A stretch of DNA of 64,000 nt, taken from assembly GCA_905181785.1 (NCBI GenBank), contig CAJIZC010000004.1, positions 1 to 64,000 on the forward strand, written 5' to 3'. Both the position numbers and the translations under genes were made by a program. Below, in pieces: positions 50,796 through 58,867 of this stretch; position 1 is the first letter of the stretch; every line of letters starts with the position of its first letter. The notes under the pieces were generated by a model that was given only the letters and a program-made list of their open reading frames with translations, was not told the DNA's origin and searched no databases. The stretch comes from an uncultured Candidatus Poseidoniales archaeon (lineage in GTDB: Archaea > Thermoplasmatota > Poseidoniia > Poseidoniales > Poseidoniaceae).

Positions 50796-50823
50796 AACCT
50801 GGTAAACAACATCAAAGGTAGGT

Positions 50824-51105
50824 ATGCATATGAAAGAACCAAAGGCTCTTCGTAAGGTAAAGAAATTGACTTCACGTTTGACGGAACGTATGGAAGAAAT
50901 ACGCGACCTCATGGACGACATGGAAATTGAATTTGAAATGCTGCAGAAGCAAATCATGGTCCTCGAGGGTCAATCTTCGAAGTCCACCGATTCACGGAAA
51001 CTTTCGAACGAGGAAAGTAAACAGGCTTCAATAGAAGAAGAAGACGATGACGAAGAACTGGATCTCGAAAACACATCTTCTGTGTTTGTCAAGCCTAAGT
51101 TTTGA
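50824..51105 (+). CDS. Small coiled-coil protein with acidic tail
   Basis: A 93-residue protein. Residues about 5-55 are a strong amphipathic coiled coil (LRKVKKLTSRLTERMEEIRDL then MEIEFEMLQKQIMVLEG) with basic start; the rest is Ser/Glu-rich and acidic (EEEDDDEELDLENTSS) and ends VFVKPKF. No family recognised. An ATG at 50830 is an alternative start. It lies 51 bases after the actin-like gene, same strand, so it may be a filament partner, like small coiled-coil proteins near bacterial actins; inference only. Confidence 0.62.
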   Translation: MHMKEPKALRKVKKLTSRLTERMEEIRDLMDDMEIEFEMLQKQIMVLEGQSSKSTDSRKLSNEESKQASIEEEDDDEELDLENTSSVFVKPKF

Positions 51106-51120
51106 ACCTCAGTGCAGGTC

Positions 51121-51729
51121 TCATTCTTGCTCATACTTAGCAGCAAGATTGTCGCTGACAAGTTGATTCTGACAATGGGGGCAGCGATCGCTTGAGTGGA
51201 GCATACCCGGACGAATTGCCAAAACTGCAAGGCAGGTCGGGCACGCAGCGTACATCTCGCCCGATTCCAACGGAAGATCGGGAATAATTTCAGTCGTGTT
51301 GTGGTAAGCGTGCTTGAAGCCAGGATGGAAGTGTGTCATCACCCTCCGAACAGAACCAAAGCAGGCCCAAATCATCAAGAAGGCAAACAAGTAATTGCCT
51401 ACATACAGCATTAAGAGGGCTTCTCCCAAGAAAAATAAGGCAGCCAACCCGATGATGAGAGGCGCAATCCAATAGCAGATTGTAGCCTTTTTACGGTAGC
51501 CAAGCCAATTCATGGTGAGGAGTGCCGCAGCCAACCCAAGAACCGCCTCTAGCCCTGATGGCAACAACGCTTGAACGAGGGTGTAGATCACGAACAGAAC
51601 GATCAGGCTGTCGATGAACAGAATGAAGGTTGTCCCACGGTGAACGGGATCGTAAGGACTTGAGGTGGTACCGAATGATTGTGGACGCATGCCTGCAACC
51701 ACCAAGTCATCGCCTCGGTCACCCGCCAT
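51121..51729 (-). CDS. Membrane protein with C-terminal zinc ribbon
   Basis: A 202-residue protein with four hydrophobic segments (FILFIDSLIVLFVIYTLV; AVLGLAAALLTMNWLG; ICYWIAPLIIGLAALFFLG; LLMLYVGNYLFAFLMIWACF) followed by a C-terminal zinc ribbon (CPTC ... CPHC, about residues 162-187) on one side of the membrane. No catalytic motif. Family not recognised. It is convergent with the coiled-coil gene (15 bases between stops) and divergent from coaBC. Confidence 0.65.
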   Translation of the reverse strand: MAGDRGDDLVVAGMRPQSFGTTSSPYDPVHRGTTFILFIDSLIVLFVIYTLVQALLPSGLEAVLGLAAALLTMNWLGYRKKATICYWIAPLIIGLAALFFLGEALLMLYVGNYLFAFLMIWACFGSVRRVMTHFHPGFKHAYHNTTEIIPDLPLESGEMYAACPTCLAVLAIRPGMLHSSDRCPHCQNQLVSDNLAAKYEQE

Positions 51730-51835
51730 GCTCCGACCACCAATGCGCCACCCTTGAGGCTATGGTTCAAGTGCCCATATCCAATTGAAGTTGTCCGCCG
51801 AAGCAATCATGTCGGTGTGCACGGTGGCCATCACC

Positions 51836-53026
51836 ATGGCGGTTCGTGATACGGACGTAAATGTGCAAGGCAGCGCTCTGGCTGGCCAGCACGTGCTGCT
51901 CGGTGTCACGGGCGGAATTGCAGCCGTTGATACCGTGCGGATTGCTCGAGAACTACGACGCCAAGGTGCCCGAATTACCGTCGTCATGACCCATGCTGCC
52001 CAACGCATCATCACGCCCCTGGCTGTTCGTTGGGCTACACAAGGGGAAGTCATCACCGATTGGGACGGCGACATGCAAGTGCTGGATGGCGTCGATGGTG
52101 TGCTGGTGGTCCCCACAACCCGTGATACCCTCGCATCTTACCTCCATGGTTTGCAAAATGGACCCCTCCTCATGGCGCTCAGTGTGGCAAGAAGCCGCGG
52201 CAACCCAATCATGATGGTACCGAGCATGCACATCGATTTGGCCAACGATCCAGTCACCGACGAACTCGTCGATCGAGCTCGTCACCAAGGGATCTGCATT
52301 CAATGGGGCAACGAAGAGGAAGGGAAGAGGAAGACACCCGCCCATGAACACACTGTGGCCTCCTTTTGCCACCTCATGAACACGAACCAGTCGAACCGTA
52401 AATCGGTTGTCATCACCCTTGGAGCAACTCAATCAGCAATCGATGATGTACGCTATGTGCAAAACTACAGCAGCGGAGCCACCGGGTTTAGCCTCGCTGA
52501 CGACCTCTACAGGCACGGTCATGATGTGACCTGCGTTGCAGGTGTAACGACTGCGGATCAACCTGCTTGGCTTCCACTTGTCATCAGAGCCCCTCAACCA
52601 GATCAAATGCTCAAGGAATTGCTGGCCCTCACCAACGATGACATCGACGCATGGGTGCATGCAGCAGCGGTTCTCGACTATGTCGTGGAGTCGCCTGCAG
52701 AAGGTAAAATCGCCAGCCAGCAAGGCTCACTCAGCGTCAACCTCGTCGAAAGCCAGAAGCACATCATGGCCTTACAGGATCGATGCAAAGATGCAATTCG
52801 CATTGGGTTCAAACTTGAATCTGGCATCAAGCAGAAAGATCTAATCTATCGAGCAACAGCACAAATCGAAAAAGCCGGCATGACGGCTGTTGTCGCCAAC
52901 CGGTTGGAAGATCTGCATGATGACACAAAACCACGTGGTTATCTTGTCGACGCTTATGGAAGCCATTTTGTCTTGGAAAATGAAGAAAAAATGTGCGAGG
53001 CAGTCCGCACCTTCATCGAACGTTGA
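51836..53026 (+). CDS. coaBC: Bifunctional phosphopantothenoylcysteine decarboxylase/synthetase CoaBC
   Basis: Converts 4'-phosphopantothenate through its cysteine adduct to 4'-phosphopantetheine for coenzyme A. The N-terminal flavoprotein half begins LLGVTGGIAAVDTVRIARELRR and has a VPSMHIDL motif where bacteria have PAMNxxM. The C-terminal synthetase half begins VVITLGATQSAIDDVRYVQNYSSGATGFSLA and ends with the ADAY-like nucleotide site. The lysine or arginine usually found after SSG is alanine here. About 397 residues from ATG 51836; ATG 51809 and TTG 51785 are alternatives. trmY follows after 11 bases. Confidence 0.92.
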   Translation: MAVRDTDVNVQGSALAGQHVLLGVTGGIAAVDTVRIARELRRQGARITVVMTHAAQRIITPLAVRWATQGEVITDWDGDMQVLDGVDGVLVVPTTRDTLASYLHGLQNGPLLMALSVARSRGNPIMMVPSMHIDLANDPVTDELVDRARHQGICIQWGNEEEGKRKTPAHEHTVASFCHLMNTNQSNRKSVVITLGATQSAIDDVRYVQNYSSGATGFSLADDLYRHGHDVTCVAGVTTADQPAWLPLVIRAPQPDQMLKELLALTNDDIDAWVHAAAVLDYVVESPAEGKIASQQGSLSVNLVESQKHIMALQDRCKDAIRIGFKLESGIKQKDLIYRATAQIEKAGMTAVVANRLEDLHDDTKPRGYLVDAYGSHFVLENEEKMCEAVRTFIER

Positions 53027-53037
53027 GGTGATGGCAA

Positions 53038-53700
53038 GTGCGACGGTTTGCAATCATTGGCCACAGGGCCATGAGCCAAGGAAAATTACCGCTCAATGAC
53101 ATGGCAAGCGCCGCAGGCCGGATGGATGTGCTCGTGCGTGCTTTGATGGCAGGCCTGATGACAAGCCATGGATTGCGCCATGATTCCGAAGTAGTGCTCC
53201 ATTTGATGGGCGGTCCTGGGCCAAGTCGAAGGATCAAGTTTGTTGGTTCTGAACTTCGTGGCGTTCATGCTGAAGAACGAGCGGTTGCTGGTCAAATCGG
53301 CAAGGTACTGAAGATCCCGCTGCCTGCGAGGGGCCACTGGATCGAACGGACTGTTGGCATCTATGACAGCGGAGGCGATATTACACACACTTTAGCGGAA
53401 TGGAAAACCTCTACAGTCATCGCCTTGGATGCAAACGCTCCAAGGCTTTGGGTGGACGATGCAGCCATACCTTCCGCAAGTTCACCACATTCCCAAGCGA
53501 AAGGAGAATACGGTGCATTTGAAATTGAAGGCATCGACATTGCCTTTGTGCTCAGCGATGACAAGCCTTTGCCACAAGAACTGAAGGACAATTTATTGTT
53601 GCGCTCATTAGGTGATGCATGGCTGCAAGGCCACATGGCCGTTGGCGTCTGCCATTTCTTGCTGGATGAAGGCGTAAAGTTGCGAATCGGTCAGCCATGA
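53038..53700 (+). CDS. trmY: tRNA pseudouridine(54) N1-methyltransferase TrmY
   Basis: SPOUT-class methyltransferase that converts pseudouridine 54 of archaeal tRNAs to N1-methylpseudouridine. The start MRRFAIIGHRA, the GRMDVLVRALMAGLM helix, the LMGGPGPSRRIKFVG strand-loop and the C-terminal knot region with GVCHFLLDEG fit the family. The start codon is GTG at 53038, 12 bases after the coaBC stop. 220 residues, slightly longer than many TrmY because of a loop at about 140-155 (SASSPHSQAKGEYG). Its 3' end overlaps the convergent surE by ten bases. Confidence 0.9.
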   Translation: MRRFAIIGHRAMSQGKLPLNDMASAAGRMDVLVRALMAGLMTSHGLRHDSEVVLHLMGGPGPSRRIKFVGSELRGVHAEERAVAGQIGKVLKIPLPARGHWIERTVGIYDSGGDITHTLAEWKTSTVIALDANAPRLWVDDAAIPSASSPHSQAKGEYGAFEIEGIDIAFVLSDDKPLPQELKDNLLLRSLGDAWLQGHMAVGVCHFLLDEGVKLRIGQP

Positions 53701-54692
53701 AGCCAAGCCGGATAGCCACCCTCAGATGCTTCGAGCACCCATTTGAGGAGAACATCGTCCAAAGCCAGTGGGTGAGTTTGAGGCCAAACGGGCAGGCAAC
53801 TAACGCTGGCTTGCCCAGCATCCACCGCATCGCAGTCGCTCTGTTGAACAGGGGTGTGGTCGATGGTAGCGCCACCAATGGTGAACAGCGCCGTCTCATC
53901 GTCTTCAATCGAACCAAAACTCACTGCGTTGCGGTACCATCGCATGCCCAAGCGGGTGGTGGTGACGGTGCCATCCCATACGGGAGCCACGTTGAGGTTA
54001 AGCATCAATTCCCCATGGCGAAACGCTGTTCTTAGCGCTTCTTTAGGATCGTCAACCCAAGCAGGGACATCTGGAATATCTGGCCAACGGGTGAGGTGGC
54101 TTGCAGAAACATCGACATGCGGGCGCCGTACGTTTTCAGGAACCAACGGCAACACACCGAGCGCAATTTCAACCAATTCGACGGTGGCTTGAACCGCTCC
54201 TGCCATGCCATCAAGTTCGAACGATCCAAGCGATGAAGCAAGCGCTGGCATACCGTAGAGGCCGGCTTCCCTTGCCGCACCCATCGTTCCGCTGTGGTAG
54301 GAGTCTTGCGACATGTTTGGTCCGAGGTTGACACCGGAAACGACCAAGCGAGGCACGACACCAGGCGCTACGTGTTCAAGACCGCCATCAAGGGCTACAA
54401 TCATTGTATCGCACGGTGTACCATCGAGTTCAAACAAACGAACAGGTGCTCGGTCTTCATCCAAGTCCCACGACGCTTTGAGGTCGTTTCGAGGGCGTAA
54501 TTTCATTGGTTGCATGAGGTTGATTCGCATGCCTGCAGCGGAGTTATTCTCAGAAGGGGCGAACGCAATGATGGCGTGGCCAGCTTTATTCAAAGCCTGA
54601 GCCAGCATTCGGAACCCGGGTGCTTCAATTCCATCGTCATTGGTGAGAAGAAGCCATCCGCCTTCGGGTGTGATTGTGGTCATGGTGCTCAT
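53691..54692 (-). CDS. surE: SurE-type nucleotide phosphatase
   Basis: Survival protein SurE, a 5'/3'-nucleotidase or exopolyphosphatase. The metal-binding motif LLLTNDDGIEAPG (Asp19, Asp20) and the SENNSAAG segment (47-54) are exact, followed by LDGTPCDTMIVAL and VVSGVNLGPNMSQDSYHSGTM. At 333 residues it is longer than the usual 250-265, mostly in the C-terminal part after the DHTPVQQSDCDAVDAG block that marks the normal end of the fold. It overlaps the EamA gene stop by four bases. Confidence 0.93.
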   Translation of the reverse strand: MSTMTTITPEGGWLLLTNDDGIEAPGFRMLAQALNKAGHAIIAFAPSENNSAAGMRINLMQPMKLRPRNDLKASWDLDEDRAPVRLFELDGTPCDTMIVALDGGLEHVAPGVVPRLVVSGVNLGPNMSQDSYHSGTMGAAREAGLYGMPALASSLGSFELDGMAGAVQATVELVEIALGVLPLVPENVRRPHVDVSASHLTRWPDIPDVPAWVDDPKEALRTAFRHGELMLNLNVAPVWDGTVTTTRLGMRWYRNAVSFGSIEDDETALFTIGGATIDHTPVQQSDCDAVDAGQASVSCLPVWPQTHPLALDDVLLKWVLEASEGGYPAWLHG

Positions 54693-55672
54693 GCTTCCTC
54701 AACAGTCGTTGTCGTTTGATTGTTCGTATCCTCGCTGTTGGGCAAAGCGGTAACGATCAACATCAATCCGAGCATCAGCACGCCCCCCCCAATCCACGTC
54801 CACAGACCCGGTAAATCCGTACCAAACGCCACATAACCGATGAACGAACCAATCACGGGTTCAAGCGTGACGCAAGCAGAAATAACCAATGGAGAGAGGT
54901 ACTTGAGGCAGGTGTTCAAACCCGTGTGGCCAAGCAATCCTGCAATCAAAGCCAATGCCAAGAACCAAGCGAAAAAGTTCGGCTCAAGCCAACCAAGAAC
55001 GCCATAGGTTGCGAAGTCGCTCTCAATCAGCCATGAGGCCGGTAGCAAAAGCAACGCACCCAACAACGTCACTGGGAAGGCGTAGAGAAAAATGGGCATC
55101 CAAGCGCGCAAAATGCGACCGCAAACAATGTAGCCAACGACGGTCAGTGCCCCGAGCAAAGCCAATGAGTCCCCAAGCAAGGTGACGGTGTTTTCACCTT
55201 GTTGAGTTCCCTCGTCCATGAGCGTCAGCGCCGCTCCAGTGAAGCCGATCAACGCTCCAAACAATTCTCGCCTGGTTGGTTGACGCACACCGGTGGCGAA
55301 CAAACCGAGCATGAACATACCACCGACCACAATCAATGGGTGAGCCGTGACAAAGAGCAGCGAATGCGTCAACGTTGTGTACTTCAGGCTGGCCACCCAC
55401 GCTCCAAAATGGAGCGCAAGAGCAAGGCCGCTTAGGCTAAGAATGCCAAGCGTTCGGGGTTCGAACATTTTCGCTTTGACATCCTCTGGTTGCTGCCTCC
55501 ATTGAAAAACCGCAAACGGCAGCAAGACAACCGCCGTCAGTTGAAGGCGCCATGAGGCTTTGAGCAACGGATCTAAATCGATTTGTTGGAGCAAGGTTCC
55601 CGCGCTTGATACGCCAAAAACCGCCGCAACGAGCAGCGCCCAAACCCAAAAGGGAGGCTTGGATGATACCAT
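54689..55672 (-). CDS. EamA/DMT-family transporter
   Basis: A 327-residue inner-membrane transporter with ten hydrophobic segments in two five-helix halves, typical of drug/metabolite transporters. The first half begins WALLVAAVFGVSSAGTLL; the second half begins with the ALLGALTVVGYIVCGRIL repeat, and the family signature around VISACVTLEPVIGSFIGY near the end. Substrate unknown. A short Thr/Asn/Glu tail (NSEDTNNQTTTT) follows. It lies between the OPT gene (11 bases upstream) and surE (overlapping) and is probably co-transcribed with both. Confidence 0.88.
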   Translation of the reverse strand: MVSSKPPFWVWALLVAAVFGVSSAGTLLQQIDLDPLLKASWRLQLTAVVLLPFAVFQWRQQPEDVKAKMFEPRTLGILSLSGLALALHFGAWVASLKYTTLTHSLLFVTAHPLIVVGGMFMLGLFATGVRQPTRRELFGALIGFTGAALTLMDEGTQQGENTVTLLGDSLALLGALTVVGYIVCGRILRAWMPIFLYAFPVTLLGALLLLPASWLIESDFATYGVLGWLEPNFFAWFLALALIAGLLGHTGLNTCLKYLSPLVISACVTLEPVIGSFIGYVAFGTDLPGLWTWIGGGVLMLGLMLIVTALPNSEDTNNQTTTTVEEA

Positions 55673-55682
55673 TCAATCACGC

Positions 55683-58004
55683 TCAGTTGTCAAGCACTGC
55701 ATCAACAGTATCTGAGCCACCGATCACGCCAGCTCGCTTGAACAAGAGGTAAATTCCGCCGCCAATGGCGACGTTCAAACCAATGAACCCGGCCATGCGG
55801 CCGATGTACCAACTCGCGCCATCAGGGTTGGGCACGAGGGTGTCAACGAAGGAAAGAATGCTTGACTCTGTACCGAAGAACGCTTCACCGGTCAACAATC
55901 CAGCGGCCACCATGAAGGTGCTGAGCAAGATGAGAGCCCTTTGCTTCTCAGCAACGGTCGTGCCTTCTTTTTCTTTGATGGCATCAATGCGAGGCTTGAG
56001 TTTCTTCTCTTCCCAAGAATCACGAGCAACACCACCAATCAGCATCGGGAGCGTGTGGGGTACATCCAAGTACATTCCAAGACCGAATGAAGTGCCCATT
56101 CCTGTGGCCCATTCAACAAACATTCCCAACAGGAATCCAAGCGCAAGGAGTGTGAGGTCGCCCTGGCCTTCTGCGAAAATCACTGAGAATGTTGCGAAAG
56201 CGTTGGCTTGTGGAGCCATGAGTGAAATGTTTCCATCAGCGAGTTGCTTTGAGAGGAAAATGGCGACTCCAGCCCCAATGATGGCACCAGGCACAACACC
56301 CATGATGTTGCCCTTGGAGATGTGGTAGGGTCGGTTTCCGATGTAAAGGCTGTTCTTGTAATCCCCGATGACCGTTCCCGACATGGAGATTGCAGAGCCA
56401 AACACGGTCGTACCAACGAGGCCGAGAAGAACTGCGTCTTGCGTGGTGAGATCGAGCAGGTCTTGGGCGTTGAGGAACACACCAAGAAGCATCAAGAGAA
56501 CAATGAATGAAGTTCCTGAAACGGGTTCAATACCAGTTTCGCCCATGACGCGAACCGCAATCGCACCAAGCAAGAAGGTGGTCATGATGAGCACCGTGGC
56601 AAAGACAAGCGAAGCGAGGATTGAGAATCCACCGACGGTGAAGATCAACAGCATAGCGAAGAAGGTCACGCCCATGAAGATTGGAATGTGCTTGAGTGGC
56701 CATTCGTACCACCCTTTGCCTTCCATGTATTCCTGACTTCCTTCACCCTTGAACGCAGTGCCAATGTCAGTGAAGATGTTGAGGAACGTCTTGTACATCT
56801 TGGCCAAGCCAAACATACCGCCGCCGACAATCGAACCAATTGCGATGGTGCGAACGGATTTGCTAAAGGCGATCATCTGGAGCGCAGCACCTTCGCCAGC
56901 AGCGTAACTCTGGATGGGCACGCTGGATTGGGACATAGCGTCGTAAATTGGGAAATTAAACCAGACGACAAGTGGAACGAGGAAAAACCATCCGACAAGG
57001 GTACCAAGGTTGACTAAAAAGGCAACTCGAGTTTTCATGAACCAGCCAATAGCGAACATCGAGGGCGTCAAAGCAATCCCGATGTAGGTGTAAGCAAACG
57101 GGTTCCATGCAGTCGATTCGGTCCAATGGGTGTACCCAAGGGAAATGCCTTCCGAGTCAATGCCAGAAGGTTGGTGAATTTTACCACTTGAATAGAAAGT
57201 AGCCAGTCCATAATCGCCGATGCTGAGGGTTTCAGCGACGTAATCCAGCAAGGCCAATTTCCTGTCGTTGACCCAGATGAGAGGGTACTCGACCAGGAAC
57301 AGACCAAACATGGTCAGGCTTGTCCAAACTCCAATCGTCTTGAGCGAGGCACGTGCGTGTTCAACCGCACCCGTATTGACATCTGAAGCGATGTCAAGCA
57401 TCTTGAGTGTGGCTTCGAAACCAGGCAGAGGAAGTGGATCTTCAACGAGCCAAACCCGTCGAAAGATGATGAAGTACATGATGCCGAGGAAACCGGCAAA
57501 CATACTCGCAACAATGCCGACGAAGGCTAAATTGAACGTATCTGCATTCGTAATCAGGGGGCCACTCGCCAGTTCATACCTCGCATCAGAAGCAAGCAAG
57601 AAAATGGCGGGGAAGGTGAAGATAAACCCGGTCGAAGCGTGAGTTGCACCGGTCGTTGCCGAGGTTGCGATGTTGACTTCGGAAGGCGACCACTTGAGGG
57701 CCATTCCGAGCAAGTAAGCAATGTACCACGCCGCAGAGATCGCCAAACCGAGTTTGAGACCAATGTAGGCAGTGACGCCTGAAAACACAGCGCCAATGGC
57801 GATTCCATAGAGCACCTTTGGAGTGTTCCAGTGAGAGACTTCGAAGGACTCTTGGAGGTTCTTTTCCTCGAGGTACTGTTCCAAAACCCCGGTGTTGAGG
57901 TTGTTGTACATGTCGTCGTCCAACCATGTCAATGTACCCTTCTCAATGGCCTTCAAACCTTGAGGGGTAACCGGTTGGCGGTATGCAGATTTTTCGACAC
58001 CCAT
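55683..58004 (-). CDS. OPT-family oligopeptide/metal-chelate transporter
   Basis: A 773-residue polytopic membrane protein of the oligopeptide transporter superfamily. The OPT signature at the N-terminus (VLYGIAIGAVFSGVTAYIGLKLG, then SATTGATHASTGF) and the central GETGIEPVSGTSFIVLLML region are clear; it has about 14-16 membrane segments. Homologues take up oligopeptides or metal chelates. It fits peptide scavenging in a heterotrophic archaeon. The N-terminal 60 residues are cytoplasmic. It is transcribed ahead of the EamA exporter and SurE. Confidence 0.92.
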   Translation of the reverse strand: MGVEKSAYRQPVTPQGLKAIEKGTLTWLDDDMYNNLNTGVLEQYLEEKNLQESFEVSHWNTPKVLYGIAIGAVFSGVTAYIGLKLGLAISAAWYIAYLLGMALKWSPSEVNIATSATTGATHASTGFIFTFPAIFLLASDARYELASGPLITNADTFNLAFVGIVASMFAGFLGIMYFIIFRRVWLVEDPLPLPGFEATLKMLDIASDVNTGAVEHARASLKTIGVWTSLTMFGLFLVEYPLIWVNDRKLALLDYVAETLSIGDYGLATFYSSGKIHQPSGIDSEGISLGYTHWTESTAWNPFAYTYIGIALTPSMFAIGWFMKTRVAFLVNLGTLVGWFFLVPLVVWFNFPIYDAMSQSSVPIQSYAAGEGAALQMIAFSKSVRTIAIGSIVGGGMFGLAKMYKTFLNIFTDIGTAFKGEGSQEYMEGKGWYEWPLKHIPIFMGVTFFAMLLIFTVGGFSILASLVFATVLIMTTFLLGAIAVRVMGETGIEPVSGTSFIVLLMLLGVFLNAQDLLDLTTQDAVLLGLVGTTVFGSAISMSGTVIGDYKNSLYIGNRPYHISKGNIMGVVPGAIIGAGVAIFLSKQLADGNISLMAPQANAFATFSVIFAEGQGDLTLLALGFLLGMFVEWATGMGTSFGLGMYLDVPHTLPMLIGGVARDSWEEKKLKPRIDAIKEKEGTTVAEKQRALILLSTFMVAAGLLTGEAFFGTESSILSFVDTLVPNPDGASWYIGRMAGFIGLNVAIGGGIYLLFKRAGVIGGSDTVDAVLDN

Positions 58005-58119
58005 GCTTCGTCACATCCAGCGTGCGCAAGGCGCACAGATGCTCGTAGAGAGAGGCACTTCAAGACCATTGCTGTTTGCTGGTTGGTTTAGGGTGCAGAA
58101 AGAAGGCGACGTTCAATGC

Positions 58120-58833
58120 TCAACGAGCAGAGGAATCCTTGATTTTACGGGCGGGGATTCCGCCCCAGACTTCACCTTCTGGGATGACCTTGTATTTGGG
58201 CACCACAGCTTGCGAAGCAATGACGGCGCCAGCACCAATTTGGACACCCGGTTGAATCATAACACCCGTTCCAATCAAGACGCCATCACCGATGGTGATC
58301 GGGCTGAAAATGAGTTCGCCCCGTTCGACCAAATGACCGTTGATCACCGCACCACCACCAATCACCACGTTTTCCCCGATGGTGAGAAGGCAAGGGTCGT
58401 TGATTTGAGCGGTGTTGATTTGCGCTCCAATGCTGATCGTAGCCCCTGATGCACGATAGTAGGCATTGGCCAAAAATGAAGGTACAAAGTGCTGCAGAGC
58501 AGGGCGAGTGCATCGAGCAATTTGACCGCAGAAGGCCCAACGTATGGTCGTGAAGGATTGCAAAGGAACAATGGTATGCTCCTTAATTCGCAGGTGCAGC
58601 AGGAATTGCAAGAAGCAACTGAATGCCAACATGGACACCATGTACACCACAGCCGCACTCGACAGAGCAAGCCCCGTATAGAGAGCATCAAGCCAAGCAT
58701 GGGGGGAATCGAACGCTTCGATGAACCAGTTGAAGTGCATTACTGCGGGCGCTGCAGGCACGCCCCAAACGAGGACCATCGCGCCAATCACAGCAAGCGA
58801 TCCGAGGGATTGTACAAGTGAAAACAACTTCAT
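58120..58833 (-). CDS. Membrane-anchored left-handed beta-helix acyltransferase
   Basis: A 237-residue protein. Residues 1-95 contain two hydrophobic segments (LGSLAVIGAMVLVWGVP; ALSSAAVVYMVSMLAFSCFL), and the last 110 residues form a hexapeptide-repeat helix (GATISIGAQINTAQI, IGENVVIGGGAVING, IGDGVLIGTGVMIQPG, IGAGAVIASQAVVPK) closing with VWGGIPARKIK. Such domains transfer acetyl or acyl groups, often to sugars or amino acids. The ATG at 58833 avoids overlap with the UMF1 gene. It may modify a lipid-linked or surface sugar; acceptor unknown. Confidence 0.85.
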   Translation of the reverse strand: MKLFSLVQSLGSLAVIGAMVLVWGVPAAPAVMHFNWFIEAFDSPHAWLDALYTGLALSSAAVVYMVSMLAFSCFLQFLLHLRIKEHTIVPLQSFTTIRWAFCGQIARCTRPALQHFVPSFLANAYYRASGATISIGAQINTAQINDPCLLTIGENVVIGGGAVINGHLVERGELIFSPITIGDGVLIGTGVMIQPGVQIGAGAVIASQAVVPKYKVIPEGEVWGGIPARKIKDSSAR

Positions 58834-58867
58834 GCATTCACCCTCGAACAGACCCCCGGGCAGCCGA

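Noticed and set aside
49747-51105. Magnetosome gene island
   Set aside because: Only the MamK-like actin resembles magnetosome genes; no MamA, MamB, MamE or similar proteins are nearby.
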